DNA of 64,000 nt from Oceanospirillum sp048264105 (GTDB lineage: Bacteria; Pseudomonadota; Gammaproteobacteria; Pseudomonadales; Halomonadaceae). Shown here in pieces: positions 34,305 through 43,032 of this stretch. The position numbers and the translations under genes are program-made. The notes under the pieces are model-generated. The model saw nothing but the letters and a program-made list of their open reading frames with translations, did no database searches and was not told where the DNA came from. The first letter of the stretch is position 1; every line of letters begins with the position of its first letter. Location: assembly GCA_048264105.1 (NCBI GenBank), contig JBLXDJ010000001.1:558001-622000 (forward strand), read 5' to 3'.

Positions 34305-34352
34305 GGTCATAATGGTTGCGCATAACACTATCTTTATTGTGGAGTCATCGGC

Positions 34353-35057
34353 ATGAAATTTTTCGCTCACCGTGGTGCATTGGCTGACGGGCCTGAAAAC
34401 ACCCTGATGGCCATTGATATGGCGCTGGCTGCCGGTGCTGACGCTATTGAGATCGATGTGATTGCCCATCAGGGACGTTTGTTGGTGCACCACGATTTAA
34501 GTCTGGAGCGCACCACCAATGGTAAAGGTCTGCTGGTTGACCACAGCATCCGGGAACTGCGTCATTTGGATGCCGGGCTGGGACAACGGATTCCCTTTCT
34601 GGAAGAGGTGTTGCTGCTGGTGGGGCATCGCGCGACGATCAATATCGAACTCAAAAGCAAGGGGACGGCTGGTCTGCTGGCGGTATTGCTTCAGCAGGAA
34701 GCCTATCAGCCTCTCAAGGATCGGTTGCTGGTCTCATCCTTTGATCATGTTGAACTGCTGCGATTCCAGCAAAGCTGCCCTGATGTGGCTCTGGGTATGT
34801 TGCTGTATGGGGCGGTGTTGTCACTGCCCGCCGTTACAGGGCCATTAAAACTCACCTCGCTGCATCTGAGTGATGAGTTTATTGATCATGGCCTGATACG
34901 TGAGGCTAAGGCGCTGGGCTTACAGGTCTATGTCTATACCATTAATCAGCTTTCTCAGCTGAAAGCCCTGCAGGAGATCGGGGTGGATGGTGTTTTCACA
35001 GACTGTTCCGGCTTATGGCAGGATTGGCATGAGATAAACTGCTTGCCAGTGGCATAA
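34353..35057 (+). CDS. Glycerophosphodiester phosphodiesterase (UgpQ-like)
   Basis: The 234-residue TIM-barrel protein opens with FFAHRGALADGPENTLMAID, carrying the catalytic HRG and the E-N pair. It continues with ADAIEIDVIAHQGRLLVHHD, with the metal-binding E-D and the second catalytic histidine. There is no signal peptide, so it is the cytoplasmic UgpQ form, releasing sn-glycerol 3-phosphate from phospholipid-derived glycerophosphodiesters. It is a single gene divergent from aacS. The LiuR-type site 49 bp upstream could affect it, though the recognised promoter at that site points the other way. Confidence 0.9.
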   Translation: MKFFAHRGALADGPENTLMAIDMALAAGADAIEIDVIAHQGRLLVHHDLSLERTTNGKGLLVDHSIRELRHLDAGLGQRIPFLEEVLLLVGHRATINIELKSKGTAGLLAVLLQQEAYQPLKDRLLVSSFDHVELLRFQQSCPDVALGMLLYGAVLSLPAVTGPLKLTSLHLSDEFIDHGLIREAKALGLQVYVYTINQLSQLKALQEIGVDGVFTDCSGLWQDWHEINCLPVA

Positions 35058-35097
35058 CTTTCCGTAATAGTAGAGCTTCAAATCTAAAGGATCATTC

Positions 35098-35205
35098 ATG
35101 TTATTTCATCGTCGACTATCTTTGGCCGTTCCCGCCTTTTGGCGTGCTAAGCGAAGCGTATTTGCCGCGTTCCGCCCGATGGCTTTTTGCGTCCGACGAC
35201 GTTGA
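35098..35205 (+). CDS. Candidate 35-residue arginine-rich leader peptide upstream of an EamA transporter
   Basis: An ATG with AAGGA 7 bp upstream opens a 35-codon frame rich in Arg and Phe (six Phe, nine Arg), ending in FCVRRR before TGA at 35203. A strong hairpin terminator starts 18 bp after the stop, and the EamA transporter gene begins at 35321. Ribosome site, short frame, terminator and then gene is the arrangement of an attenuator. A similar DNA word, TTTTTGCGTCCG, recurs in the non-coding leader near 49965. It could instead be a free small protein or chance. Function unknown. Confidence 0.45.
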   Translation: MLFHRRLSLAVPAFWRAKRSVFAAFRPMAFCVRRR

Positions 35206-35222
35206 TCCTGTTTCTGTTTTTG

Positions 35223-35252
35223 AAAAGGTCGCTTCGTCAGCGGCCTTTTTTT
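35223..35252 (+). terminator. Hairpin terminator/attenuator candidate before the EamA gene
   Basis: AAAAGGTCGCT (35223-35233) pairs with AGCGGCCTTTT (35239-35249) with one G-T wobble and is followed by more T. It lies between the candidate leader peptide and the transporter. Confidence 0.75.
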
Positions 35253-35320
35253 ATGGCCGCTGGTTATCTATAAGTCTGATTCATAGGTACTGAATCAGTC
35301 TGCATACAAGGAAATATGTT

Positions 35321-36271
35321 ATGTCGATACCTGTCGCATACGGTCTCGCGGTTTTAATCTGGTCAACCACCCCTTTAGCGATTGTCACCAGTGGTGATTC
35401 TCTGCCTCCTATGGCAGCCGCCGCCTCTCGTATGGCGCTGGCGGCTCTGGTCGGTCTGCCCCTGCTGAAGATGCTGGGCCTGAACCTGCCCCTGAATCGT
35501 TCGGCCTTTAAGTCCTACCTGACGGCGGTTATCGGTATCTTTGGTGCGATGGGCGTGACCTATGTGGCCGCGCAGTGGATTCCATCCGGTCTGATCTCAG
35601 TGCTGTTCGGCTTTACCACCATTATGACCGGCGTGCTGAGTCACTTTCTGTTTCCGGACAGCCCTATGTCCCGTAAACAGTGGATCGCCTGTGGTATGGG
35701 CATCATCGGCCTTGCGGTCGTGTTCAGCGATAATCTGGTGGTGACCGGTCAGGGGGTGATCGGCGTATTACTGGCATTGCTGGCGGTGTTCTTTTTCAGC
35801 AGCAGTAATGTGCTGATGAAGCGTAACGGTGCGGGTCTACATCCGTTGCAGCAAACCGTAGGTGCGCTCTGGTGTTCTCTGCCTTTTTACGCCGTAGCCT
35901 GGTTTGCTACCGGCACGGAAGTGGTCTGGGCTGAGATCAGTATGCTGAGTATCTTCTCAGTGGTTTATCTGGCAACACTGGGCTCGTTAGTAGGCTTTAT
36001 GGCGTATTTCCATCTGATCGCTAATCTGCCACCGGCCTATGTTGCACTGATCACTCTGATTACTCCGGTGATTGCGCTCTTTCTGGGCAGCCAGCTGCAC
36101 AATGAACCGGTGACCGCTGAAATGTTAATCGGGGCAGGGGTGATTCTGCTGAGCTTGCTGCTGTTCCTGAGTGACAACTTTATCCGGCTCTGGCAGGAGA
36201 AGCAGGCGCAAAAGAATCCGCAGTTTAATGCTGACGACTCTCCGTCTGAAGATGCGGTAAAAAGCGCGTAA
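35321..36271 (+). CDS. EamA/DMT-family inner-membrane transporter
   Basis: The protein has 316 residues and about ten hydrophobic helices in two EamA repeats. The first begins AYGLAVLIWSTTPLAIV and contains FGFTTIMTGVLSHFLFPD. The second runs from GVIGVLLALLAVFFFSSSNV to PPAYVALITLITPVIALFLG, with the family's terminal proline-rich helix. The charged tail is typical. Such carriers export amino acids, metabolites or drugs; the substrate cannot be read from sequence. Upstream is a candidate leader peptide with terminator, suggesting attenuation control. Unlike the EamA gene at the window start, this copy is intact. Confidence 0.88.
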   Translation: MSIPVAYGLAVLIWSTTPLAIVTSGDSLPPMAAAASRMALAALVGLPLLKMLGLNLPLNRSAFKSYLTAVIGIFGAMGVTYVAAQWIPSGLISVLFGFTTIMTGVLSHFLFPDSPMSRKQWIACGMGIIGLAVVFSDNLVVTGQGVIGVLLALLAVFFFSSSNVLMKRNGAGLHPLQQTVGALWCSLPFYAVAWFATGTEVVWAEISMLSIFSVVYLATLGSLVGFMAYFHLIANLPPAYVALITLITPVIALFLGSQLHNEPVTAEMLIGAGVILLSLLLFLSDNFIRLWQEKQAQKNPQFNADDSPSEDAVKSA

Positions 36272-36353
36272 GGTTCGGAAGGGAGCGAGAGAGAGTGTGT
36301 GAGATCTCATCCCAAGAGATCTTAAGCAAAGGTTCAGCCTCAGACTCTTATGG

Positions 36354-36380
36354 AAAGCCGCCTGCATCTGCAGGCGGTTT
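36354..36380 (-). terminator. Hairpin after the GGDEF-EAL gene
   Basis: CCGCCTGCA (36358-36366) and TGCAGGCGG (36369-36377) pair around a two-base centre, flanked by AAAG and TTT. It lies between convergent genes (EamA, plus; GGDEF-EAL, minus); the short T tract makes it a weak terminator. Confidence 0.5.
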
Positions 36381-36409
36381 GACCCGAAGCGGTTGCGCCA
36401 GATGAGGAA

Positions 36410-38794
36410 TCAGGCCGGGGAGGATTCGTTGACCAGATATCGTTCTGAAAAGTCTTCCAGTGGCAGAGGGCGGCTGAAGAAGAAACCCTGGAACTCATCG
36501 ACGCCGAGCTCCTTCAGCATTCTGATCTGAACTTCGTTCTCGACACCTTCCGCGTTCACCCAAAGTCCCAGAGCATGTCCCAGTTCGATCACCGTGCGGA
36601 TAATGGCTCGATCCTGGGGATCTTCATGCATATCCATGACAAAACTGCGGTCGATCTTCAGCTTGTCTACCGGCAGCTCTTTCAGATAGCTAAGGGAGGA
36701 GTAGCCGGTACCAAAATCATCCAGTGCGACCTTAACCCCATACTGACGCAGCAGGTTCAGGGTTTTGCTCACATTTTCCAGACTGGTGATCATGTTCTCT
36801 TCCGTGACCTCAATGCAGATCTTACCGGCAGGGATACCGGTCTGCTGAATCACGCTGTAAACATAGCGGGCAAAATCACGCTGATTCAGCTTATGGGCAG
36901 AGATATTGACCGAGAGAGGCGGTACATTTTTGCCCTGATCGATCCAGCTACGGATCTGACGGGCCGCCTGCAGTAGCACCCAGTCATCGACACGACTGAT
37001 CAGGCCGGTTTTTTCAGCCACCGGGATAAATTCAAAAGGTGGTACCAGACCGCGCTCAGGATGTTGCCAGCGAATCAGCACTTCTGCCCCGATCAGCTCT
37101 TTGGAATCAGCTTTCAGCAGGGGCTGGTAATAGAGGCAAAGTTCATCGTTAAGCAGGGCTTCGCCCAGCTCTTTCTCGATCTGCTGCTCTTTAAGTACCG
37201 CCAGCTGCATCTCGATGGCAAAGAAGGTGTAGCGGTCACGACCGGCGGATTTCGAACGGTACAGGGCAAGGTCGGCGTAGCGGAACAGCTGTTGCTGAAC
37301 ATCACCTTCCTGAATCACATCTTTCGCTTCGGGATAAAGTGCAATACCGGCACTGACGGTACAGCTTATCTCGCTGTTACCAAATTCAACCGGTTCTGAC
37401 AGCAGGGCAATCAGTTCACGCAGCTGCATGCCGATATGATCCCGGTCAGCAACATCATTCAGTGTAATGGCGAACTCATCGCCACCCAGCCGGAAGATCT
37501 GGGCGCGATGGCCGAAATATTCCTGTAGGCGGTGGGCGGTTTTAATCAGCAGCATATCGCCGGTGACGTGACCCTGGGTGTCGTTAATATCCTTGAAGTT
37601 GTCCAGATCAAGAACGATCAGTGCCAGTGATGACAGAGTGCCTTCATCCACATCAGCGACCAGTTTGGCCAGTTCATTATGGAAGCTGACGCGGTTGGGC
37701 AGGGTTGTCAGGTTGTCATAGTGAGCAAGGTGCTGGATACGTTCCTGGGAACGTTTCTGATGAGTGATATCCATCACAGAGCCTTCAATATGCTCCGGCA
37801 TATTATGGCTGGCAGGCACCAGACGGTTACTGACCGTCGCCCAGCGCTTGGTGCCGGCCCGGGTGTAAATCTCGACTTCATTGAGGGTGAAAAAGCCTTC
37901 TTTACGCAGGCGTTTCATCGCTTTCAGCCACTCATGGGGGCGAACGTAAACCTGTTTGCCGATGTGCTGAATATCATTCAGGCACTCTTCCGGCGTGCTG
38001 TAACCCAGAATGCGGGCCAGAGCAGGGTTCACATTCAGATAACGTCCATCCAGTGTGCTCTGATGCAAACCTGTCATGGAGTTTTCAAAGATACTGCGGA
38101 ATTTATCTTCGGCGGTAACCAGTGCAGATTCCGCAGCTTTATGGGCGGTGATATCGTAAACGGTGCCGACGACGGATTCCGTAAGACCTTCCTTATTTTT
38201 AAGTGCACGGCCGTTAAGGCGAATCCAGACCAGCGAGCCATCGACCCGCTTCATCTGCAGCTCCATACCGCGCACTTCGCCGAACTTATCCAGCTGGCGA
38301 AGAAACTCTTCCCGATCAGCTTCAGAGTGGTAAAGATCAAACGCCAGATGGGTAATGGCGCTGATCATATGACCTACGGAGCTGTAGCCAAAGGTGTCTG
38401 CCAAGGCCTGATTAGCATAGATCAGACGGCCATCACGATTGGTTTGGTAGACACCATCCACAGAGTTCTCAAGAATGGCGCGATAGTGCTCCCGGTCCGT
38501 CAGGTTATAGGCCTGAAGCAGATAGCCGGTGGTATCAATGGCAATCACCTGCCAGCGGTAACTTTCAGCGTTGCTGTAGAGGGTATCGTCATAAACGCCA
38601 ATAAGATCATCTGAGGTGTTGAGGATCTTGCCGAACAGAACTTCAGGCAGCAGGTCGCTGCAGTCAGTAAGATTGAGAGCCGATACCAGACGTTTGGCGG
38701 CCGGATTAGAGGTCAGGCATTCCCCGGTCTTGGCGATCAGTACGACGGGCGTCGGGAGATCAGACAGGTTGTTAATCAGGGAATTGGAGTCCAT
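36410..38794 (-). CDS. Multi-PAS GGDEF-EAL protein
   Basis: The protein has 794 residues with no membrane segment. It contains an N-terminal PAS-like part and two clear PAS domains (about 105-225, YRAILENSVDGVYQTNRDGR, and about 228-350, FRSIFENSMTGLHQSTLDGR). A GGDEF domain follows with the intact signature LGGDEFAITLNDV, then an EAL domain whose signature is LIGAEVLIRWQHP (EVL variant), with EVTEENMI and DDFGTGYSSLSYLKELPVDK. Both active sites look usable, so it may make or break cyclic di-GMP depending on signal. The downstream position next to the liu operon end is probably incidental. Confidence 0.92.
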   Translation of the reverse strand: MDSNSLINNLSDLPTPVVLIAKTGECLTSNPAAKRLVSALNLTDCSDLLPEVLFGKILNTSDDLIGVYDDTLYSNAESYRWQVIAIDTTGYLLQAYNLTDREHYRAILENSVDGVYQTNRDGRLIYANQALADTFGYSSVGHMISAITHLAFDLYHSEADREEFLRQLDKFGEVRGMELQMKRVDGSLVWIRLNGRALKNKEGLTESVVGTVYDITAHKAAESALVTAEDKFRSIFENSMTGLHQSTLDGRYLNVNPALARILGYSTPEECLNDIQHIGKQVYVRPHEWLKAMKRLRKEGFFTLNEVEIYTRAGTKRWATVSNRLVPASHNMPEHIEGSVMDITHQKRSQERIQHLAHYDNLTTLPNRVSFHNELAKLVADVDEGTLSSLALIVLDLDNFKDINDTQGHVTGDMLLIKTAHRLQEYFGHRAQIFRLGGDEFAITLNDVADRDHIGMQLRELIALLSEPVEFGNSEISCTVSAGIALYPEAKDVIQEGDVQQQLFRYADLALYRSKSAGRDRYTFFAIEMQLAVLKEQQIEKELGEALLNDELCLYYQPLLKADSKELIGAEVLIRWQHPERGLVPPFEFIPVAEKTGLISRVDDWVLLQAARQIRSWIDQGKNVPPLSVNISAHKLNQRDFARYVYSVIQQTGIPAGKICIEVTEENMITSLENVSKTLNLLRQYGVKVALDDFGTGYSSLSYLKELPVDKLKIDRSFVMDMHEDPQDRAIIRTVIELGHALGLWVNAEGVENEVQIRMLKELGVDEFQGFFFSRPLPLEDFSERYLVNESSPA

Positions 38795-39020
38795 AAAATA
38801 CCGGTTTTATAAATGACTGAAAGTTAGTGCAAAAATTCGGTTTTGCTCAAAAAAAACAGAGTGTATCATTTTAGAGTGCATGTGTAACTTTGAGTAAGAA
38901 ATCGTGCCTTTCTATTAAGATATAATTCTTCTGTATCTTTTATCATAACCTGAGATTCAGGACAAACAGAGAGAAAAATCATACATCGCTGATGGTTGCT
39001 CCAAAAAGAATCGTTAGAAA

Positions 39021-39086
39021 GTGTATTGCTCCTAAAAGGTGTACTGCTACTGACAGGTGTATTGCTACTAACAGGTGTATTAATAG
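39021..39086. repeat. Tandem repeat of 18 bp, 3.7 copies
   Basis: Units start at 39021, 39039, 39057 and a partial one at 39075. Each begins GTGTAYTGCT and ends AG; the copies differ at a few positions. The array lies in the 433-bp gene-free stretch 38795-39227 between the GGDEF-EAL gene start and the liu operon terminator. There is no coding frame through it. Its role is unknown. Confidence 0.8.
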
Positions 39087-39092
39087 GGCTCA

Positions 39093-39123
39093 GAAAAAAA
39101 AGGGGAGACCATCAGTCTCCCCT
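39093..39123 (-). terminator. Terminator of the liuABCDE operon
   Basis: AGGGGAGAC (39101-39109) and GTCTCCCCT (39115-39123) form a perfect 9-bp stem with a 5-nt loop. Read on the minus strand it is followed by eight T. It is 105 bp past the liuE stop. Confidence 0.88.
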
Positions 39124-39227
39124 AATATAGATACTTCAGGCACAGAGGAGAAGTAACTATCGAACTTTTCAGCATCAGATTGTCAATAGAGCCGGTCGGG
39201 AAGTGCAGTTTCCTGACCGGCCAATCG

Positions 39228-40133
39228 TCAGGATGACATCGCTAAACCCACCCGTGAACGATTCGTACTGCCAATAGCCTGGGTAATAAAGTTACCGGTT
39301 GCTATCAGCTTGTTCAGGTCGATACCGGTTTCGATACCCAGTCCCTGAAGCATATAAACCACATCTTCGGTGGCGACGTTACCGGACGCGCCTTTGGCAT
39401 AAGGACAACCACCCAGGCCACCTACGGAGCTGTCGACCACGGCAACACCTTCTTCCAGAACGGCGTAGATATTTGCCAGCGCCTGACCGTAGGTGTCGTG
39501 GAAGTGTGCCGCCAGTTTCTCAACCGGCACCACTTTGGCCACTTCGCGGATCATCGCCTTGGCTTTGTGTGGCGTACCTACGCCGACCGTGTCGCCCAGA
39601 GAGATCTCGTAACAGCCCATGTCGTAAAGCGCTTTGGCCACTTCAGCAACCTTTTCCGGCGCAATCTCACCGTCATAAGGGCAGCCCAGTACGCAGGAGA
39701 CATAGCCGCGAACCTTAATGTTGTTGGCTTTCGCCAGCTCCATAACCGGTGCAAAGCGTTCCAGACTCTCGGCGATAGAGCAGTTGATGTTCTTTTGCGA
39801 GAAGGCTTCAGAAGCGGCACCAAAAACGGCGACTTCTTCTACGCCCGCTGCAAGGGCTGTTTCCAGCCCTTTCACATTCGGCGTCAGCGCGGCGTAGGTA
39901 ACCCCCGGCTTACGCTTAACAGCGGTCATAATCTCCTTCGCATCACCCATCTGAGGCACCCACTTAGGGGAGACAAAGCTGGCAGATTCGATATAGCGCA
40001 CACCGGCATCGGCCAGTTTGTCGATCAGCTGCAGTTTGATATCCGTGCTGATGACGCCGGGTTCATTCTGCAGGCCATCGCGGGGGCCGACTTCAACAAT
40101 CCGGACGGATTTTGGCAGAGCTGTATAGGACAT
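39228..40133 (-). CDS. liuE: Hydroxymethylglutaryl-CoA lyase
   Basis: Read from the ATG at 40133 the protein has 301 residues; the frame is open to 40226 but that would lie inside liuD. The family signature VEVGPRDGLQNEPG (metal-binding Asp) opens the sequence. HFHDTYGQALANIY and GLGGCPYAKGASGNVATEDV, with the catalytic cysteine, follow. It cleaves HMG-CoA to acetoacetate and acetyl-CoA, the last liu step, feeding AacS. Its ATG follows the liuD stop by a single base, so translation is coupled. Confidence 0.95.
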   Translation of the reverse strand: MSYTALPKSVRIVEVGPRDGLQNEPGVISTDIKLQLIDKLADAGVRYIESASFVSPKWVPQMGDAKEIMTAVKRKPGVTYAALTPNVKGLETALAAGVEEVAVFGAASEAFSQKNINCSIAESLERFAPVMELAKANNIKVRGYVSCVLGCPYDGEIAPEKVAEVAKALYDMGCYEISLGDTVGVGTPHKAKAMIREVAKVVPVEKLAAHFHDTYGQALANIYAVLEEGVAVVDSSVGGLGGCPYAKGASGNVATEDVVYMLQGLGIETGIDLNKLIATGNFITQAIGSTNRSRVGLAMSS

Positions 40134-40134
40134 A

Positions 40135-42165
40135 TCAGGCCTCCTCAGCCTCAAAGGCCACCAGATCCGCTCCGCCTTCCACCAGATCACCCGGTTGGAA
40201 GAAGATTTCGGTAACGGTGCCGTCAACGGATGCCGTGATGGTGTGTTCCATCTTCATCGCTTCCATAATCACCATGGCGGTGCCTTTAGTGACCTTTTGA
40301 CCCGGCTCAACCAGAACTGCAACAATACTGCCGTTCATCGGAGCGGTCAGGCTTGGGCTGTCATCTTCAAAGTCATGGCTGTCCAGATCCGGGCGTTGCC
40401 ACTGGTATTCAAAAGCACCCTGATCGGTAAATACTGTGACATGACCGTTCAGCTCGGCGACAAAGGCGTTACGACTGTGGCCGTTCAGGCTGGCCTGCAG
40501 GCGATCATCATTCAGTGTGCCGTCAGCGATCATGATATGGCCGTCCAGAGTCAGACGGTAACCGCGATCCAGCCAGTTGACCGTGATCTCGTGTTCGACT
40601 TTTTCATCGTCGCCCTCTTTCTGAGCCAGGGTCTGAGTAAAGCGCACCACATGGGTGGGTTCTTCGTTCAGCCGCCAGCCGGAGAACTGGTGCCATGGTG
40701 AGGTTTCATCATGGCTGTGAATCGCTTCTGCTTTACGCTGCTGTTTTTGCTTCAGCAGGGTATACAGAGCAGCCATCGCCAGTGGATTAGCGCTTTGAGA
40801 ACCACCGTGGGCTTCAAACAGATCCGCTTCATGTTTTTCAATAAAGCCGGTATCCAGTTCAGCATCACGGAACGCTTTGTTATCGATCAGGCGTTTCAGG
40901 AAGTGAGTGTTGGTTTTCATACCGGCGATACGGTATTCAGTCAGTGCCTGACTCATGCGCTGCATGGCGCGGTCACGGTTCTCATCCCAAACGATCAGTT
41001 TGGCGATCATAGGATCGTAGTAGATGCTGACCTCATCGCCTTCTCGCACGCCGGTATCCACGCGCACGTAACGGTTTTCTTCCGGCGTGCGCAGGTATTC
41101 AAGTTTACCGGTCGCAGGCAGGAAATCGTTATCCGGGTCTTCTGCGTAGATACGCACTTCTACCGCATGGCCGTTGATCTGAACTTCGTCCTGAGTGATC
41201 GGCAGAGTCTGACCAGAGGCGACTGCCAGCTGCCATTCCACCAGATCCTGTCCGGTAATCAGCTCGGTTACCGGGTGCTCAACCTGCAGGCGGGTGTTCA
41301 TCTCCATAAAGTAGAAGGAACCGTCCTCATCCAGCAGGAACTCCACGGTACCTGCGCCAACATAGCCGATCGCTTCCGCTGCACGTACAGCTGCTTCACC
41401 CATCGCTTTGCGCAGCTCATCAGACATACCCGGAGCCGGTGCTTCCTCAACCACTTTCTGGTGACGACGCTGAACCGAGCAATCACGCTCTGCCAGATAA
41501 ACACTGTTACCGTGCTGATCGCAGAACACCTGAATCTCAACATGGCGCGGCTTGGTCAGATACTTCTCAACCAGCATGGTGTCATCGGCAAAGCCGTTCA
41601 TCGCTTCACGCTTGGCGGCATCTAAAGCACCGGTGAACTCGTCTTCTGACCAGACCACGCGCATGCCTTTACCACCACCACCGGCGGTTGCTTTCAGCAG
41701 TACCGGATAGCCCATCTCATCAGAGTGTTTTTTCAGCAGGGCAGGGTCCTGGTCTTCACCATGGTAGCCGGGAACCAGTGGTACCTTGGCTTCTTCCATA
41801 ATGCGTTTCGCAGCACTCTTGGATCCCATCGCCTTAATCGCATCAGCAGGTGGGCCGATAAAGACCACACCGGCATCCTGACACTTCTGTACAAAAGGCG
41901 CGTTTTCAGACAGGAAACCGTAACCCGGGTGAATCGCCTGAGCGCCGGTATCTTTCGCTACCTGCAGGATAGTGTCCATTTTCAGGTAGCTGTCTTTACT
42001 GGCTGCCGGGCCTACGCAAACGGCTTCATCGGCCATGGCGACATGCATGGCGTTGGCATCGGCTTCGGAGTAGACAGCGACACAGCGGATGCCCATTTTA
42101 TGTGCGGTACGGATCACGCGGCAGGCGATCTCGCCACGGTTTGCAATCAGAATTTTATTAAACAT
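40135..42165 (-). CDS. liuD: 3-Methylcrotonyl-CoA carboxylase biotin-carrying alpha subunit
   Basis: The 676-residue protein has biotin carboxylase first (FNKILIANRGEIACRVIRTA; ATP loop LLKATAGGGGKGMRVV; EMNTRLQVEHPVTELITG). A BT-like linker follows, then a C-terminal biotinyl domain with the AMKMEH biotin site (VIMEAMKMEHTITA, about 635-648) near the end. With LiuB it carboxylates 3-methylcrotonyl-CoA to 3-methylglutaconyl-CoA in leucine breakdown. It begins 40 bp after liuC and abuts liuE. Confidence 0.96.
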   Translation of the reverse strand: MFNKILIANRGEIACRVIRTAHKMGIRCVAVYSEADANAMHVAMADEAVCVGPAASKDSYLKMDTILQVAKDTGAQAIHPGYGFLSENAPFVQKCQDAGVVFIGPPADAIKAMGSKSAAKRIMEEAKVPLVPGYHGEDQDPALLKKHSDEMGYPVLLKATAGGGGKGMRVVWSEDEFTGALDAAKREAMNGFADDTMLVEKYLTKPRHVEIQVFCDQHGNSVYLAERDCSVQRRHQKVVEEAPAPGMSDELRKAMGEAAVRAAEAIGYVGAGTVEFLLDEDGSFYFMEMNTRLQVEHPVTELITGQDLVEWQLAVASGQTLPITQDEVQINGHAVEVRIYAEDPDNDFLPATGKLEYLRTPEENRYVRVDTGVREGDEVSIYYDPMIAKLIVWDENRDRAMQRMSQALTEYRIAGMKTNTHFLKRLIDNKAFRDAELDTGFIEKHEADLFEAHGGSQSANPLAMAALYTLLKQKQQRKAEAIHSHDETSPWHQFSGWRLNEEPTHVVRFTQTLAQKEGDDEKVEHEITVNWLDRGYRLTLDGHIMIADGTLNDDRLQASLNGHSRNAFVAELNGHVTVFTDQGAFEYQWQRPDLDSHDFEDDSPSLTAPMNGSIVAVLVEPGQKVTKGTAMVIMEAMKMEHTITASVDGTVTEIFFQPGDLVEGGADLVAFEAEEA

Positions 42166-42205
42166 CGGTTATCTCCCACATTTTTCCCGTTGGGGCAGTC
42201 TGATA

Positions 42206-43018
42206 TCAGGACTGCTGCCAACCCGGAGCACGTTTCTCAAAGAACGCACTCAGACCTTCCTGACCTTCCTCAGAGACGCGGATTTCAGCGATCAGGCGTT
42301 GGGTGTATTCGATCATCTCCTGATCGATCGGGCCTTTAGCAACCCGTGCGATCAGTTCCTTGGTACTGCGGACACTCTGCGGGCTGTTGGCCAGCAGTTT
42401 CTGTGTCATATCCTCAAGCGCGCTTTCCATCTCATCCTGAGCCACATGCAGATGGGCCAGACCCATCTCAACGGCCTGTTCACCGTTGAAGACTTCAGCT
42501 GTCAGGAAATAACGACGGGCGGCACGTTCACCCATGGCCGCCACCACGAAGGGGCTGATAACCGCAGGGGAGAGACCGATTTTGACTTCACTCAGACAGA
42601 AGCGGGCTTTTTCGGTGGCGATACAGATATCGCAACAGGCCGCTAAGCCCACAGCGCCGCCATAGGCCGCGCCCTGTACCAGAGCGATGGTGGGTTTGTT
42701 CAGGTTGTTCAGGGTGTGCATCAGACGCGCCAGTTCACCGGCATCTTTGAAGTTATCTTCAAAGCTGTACTGTGCCATACGCTTCATCCAGCCCAGATCT
42801 GCACCGGCAGAGAAGGACTTGCCGTTAGAGCGCAGCACAACCACGCGCACGGCATCGTTAGCGTTCAGATCATCCAGCACCGCCAGAATGTCAGCGATCA
42901 GCTTGTCGTCGAATGCGTTGTGCACTTCAGGGCGGTTCAGAATGACAGAAGCCACACCCTGATCGGAGATTTCGCACAGAACCTGTTTTTGATCAGGAAC
43001 CTGATTTTCAGTATTCAT
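42206..43018 (-). CDS. liuC: Methylglutaconyl-CoA hydratase
   Basis: This is a 270-residue crotonase-fold protein with VILNRPEVHNAFDDKLIADI, FSAGADLGWMKRMAQYS (the GADLGWMK motif is typical of LiuC), VQGAAYGGAVGLAACCDICI and LSEVKIGLSPAVISPFVVAA. It hydrates 3-methylglutaconyl-CoA to HMG-CoA. It lies 14 bp after liuB and 40 bp before liuD in the operon, in the standard liuABCDE order. Confidence 0.95.
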   Translation of the reverse strand: MNTENQVPDQKQVLCEISDQGVASVILNRPEVHNAFDDKLIADILAVLDDLNANDAVRVVVLRSNGKSFSAGADLGWMKRMAQYSFEDNFKDAGELARLMHTLNNLNKPTIALVQGAAYGGAVGLAACCDICIATEKARFCLSEVKIGLSPAVISPFVVAAMGERAARRYFLTAEVFNGEQAVEMGLAHLHVAQDEMESALEDMTQKLLANSPQSVRSTKELIARVAKGPIDQEMIEYTQRLIAEIRVSEEGQEGLSAFFEKRAPGWQQS

Positions 43019-43032
43019 GTCAGATTCTCCGA

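Noticed and set aside
39021..39086. CRISPR-like array
   Set aside because: The units are 18 bp, directly adjacent with no unique spacers, and no cas genes are present; it is a plain tandem repeat.
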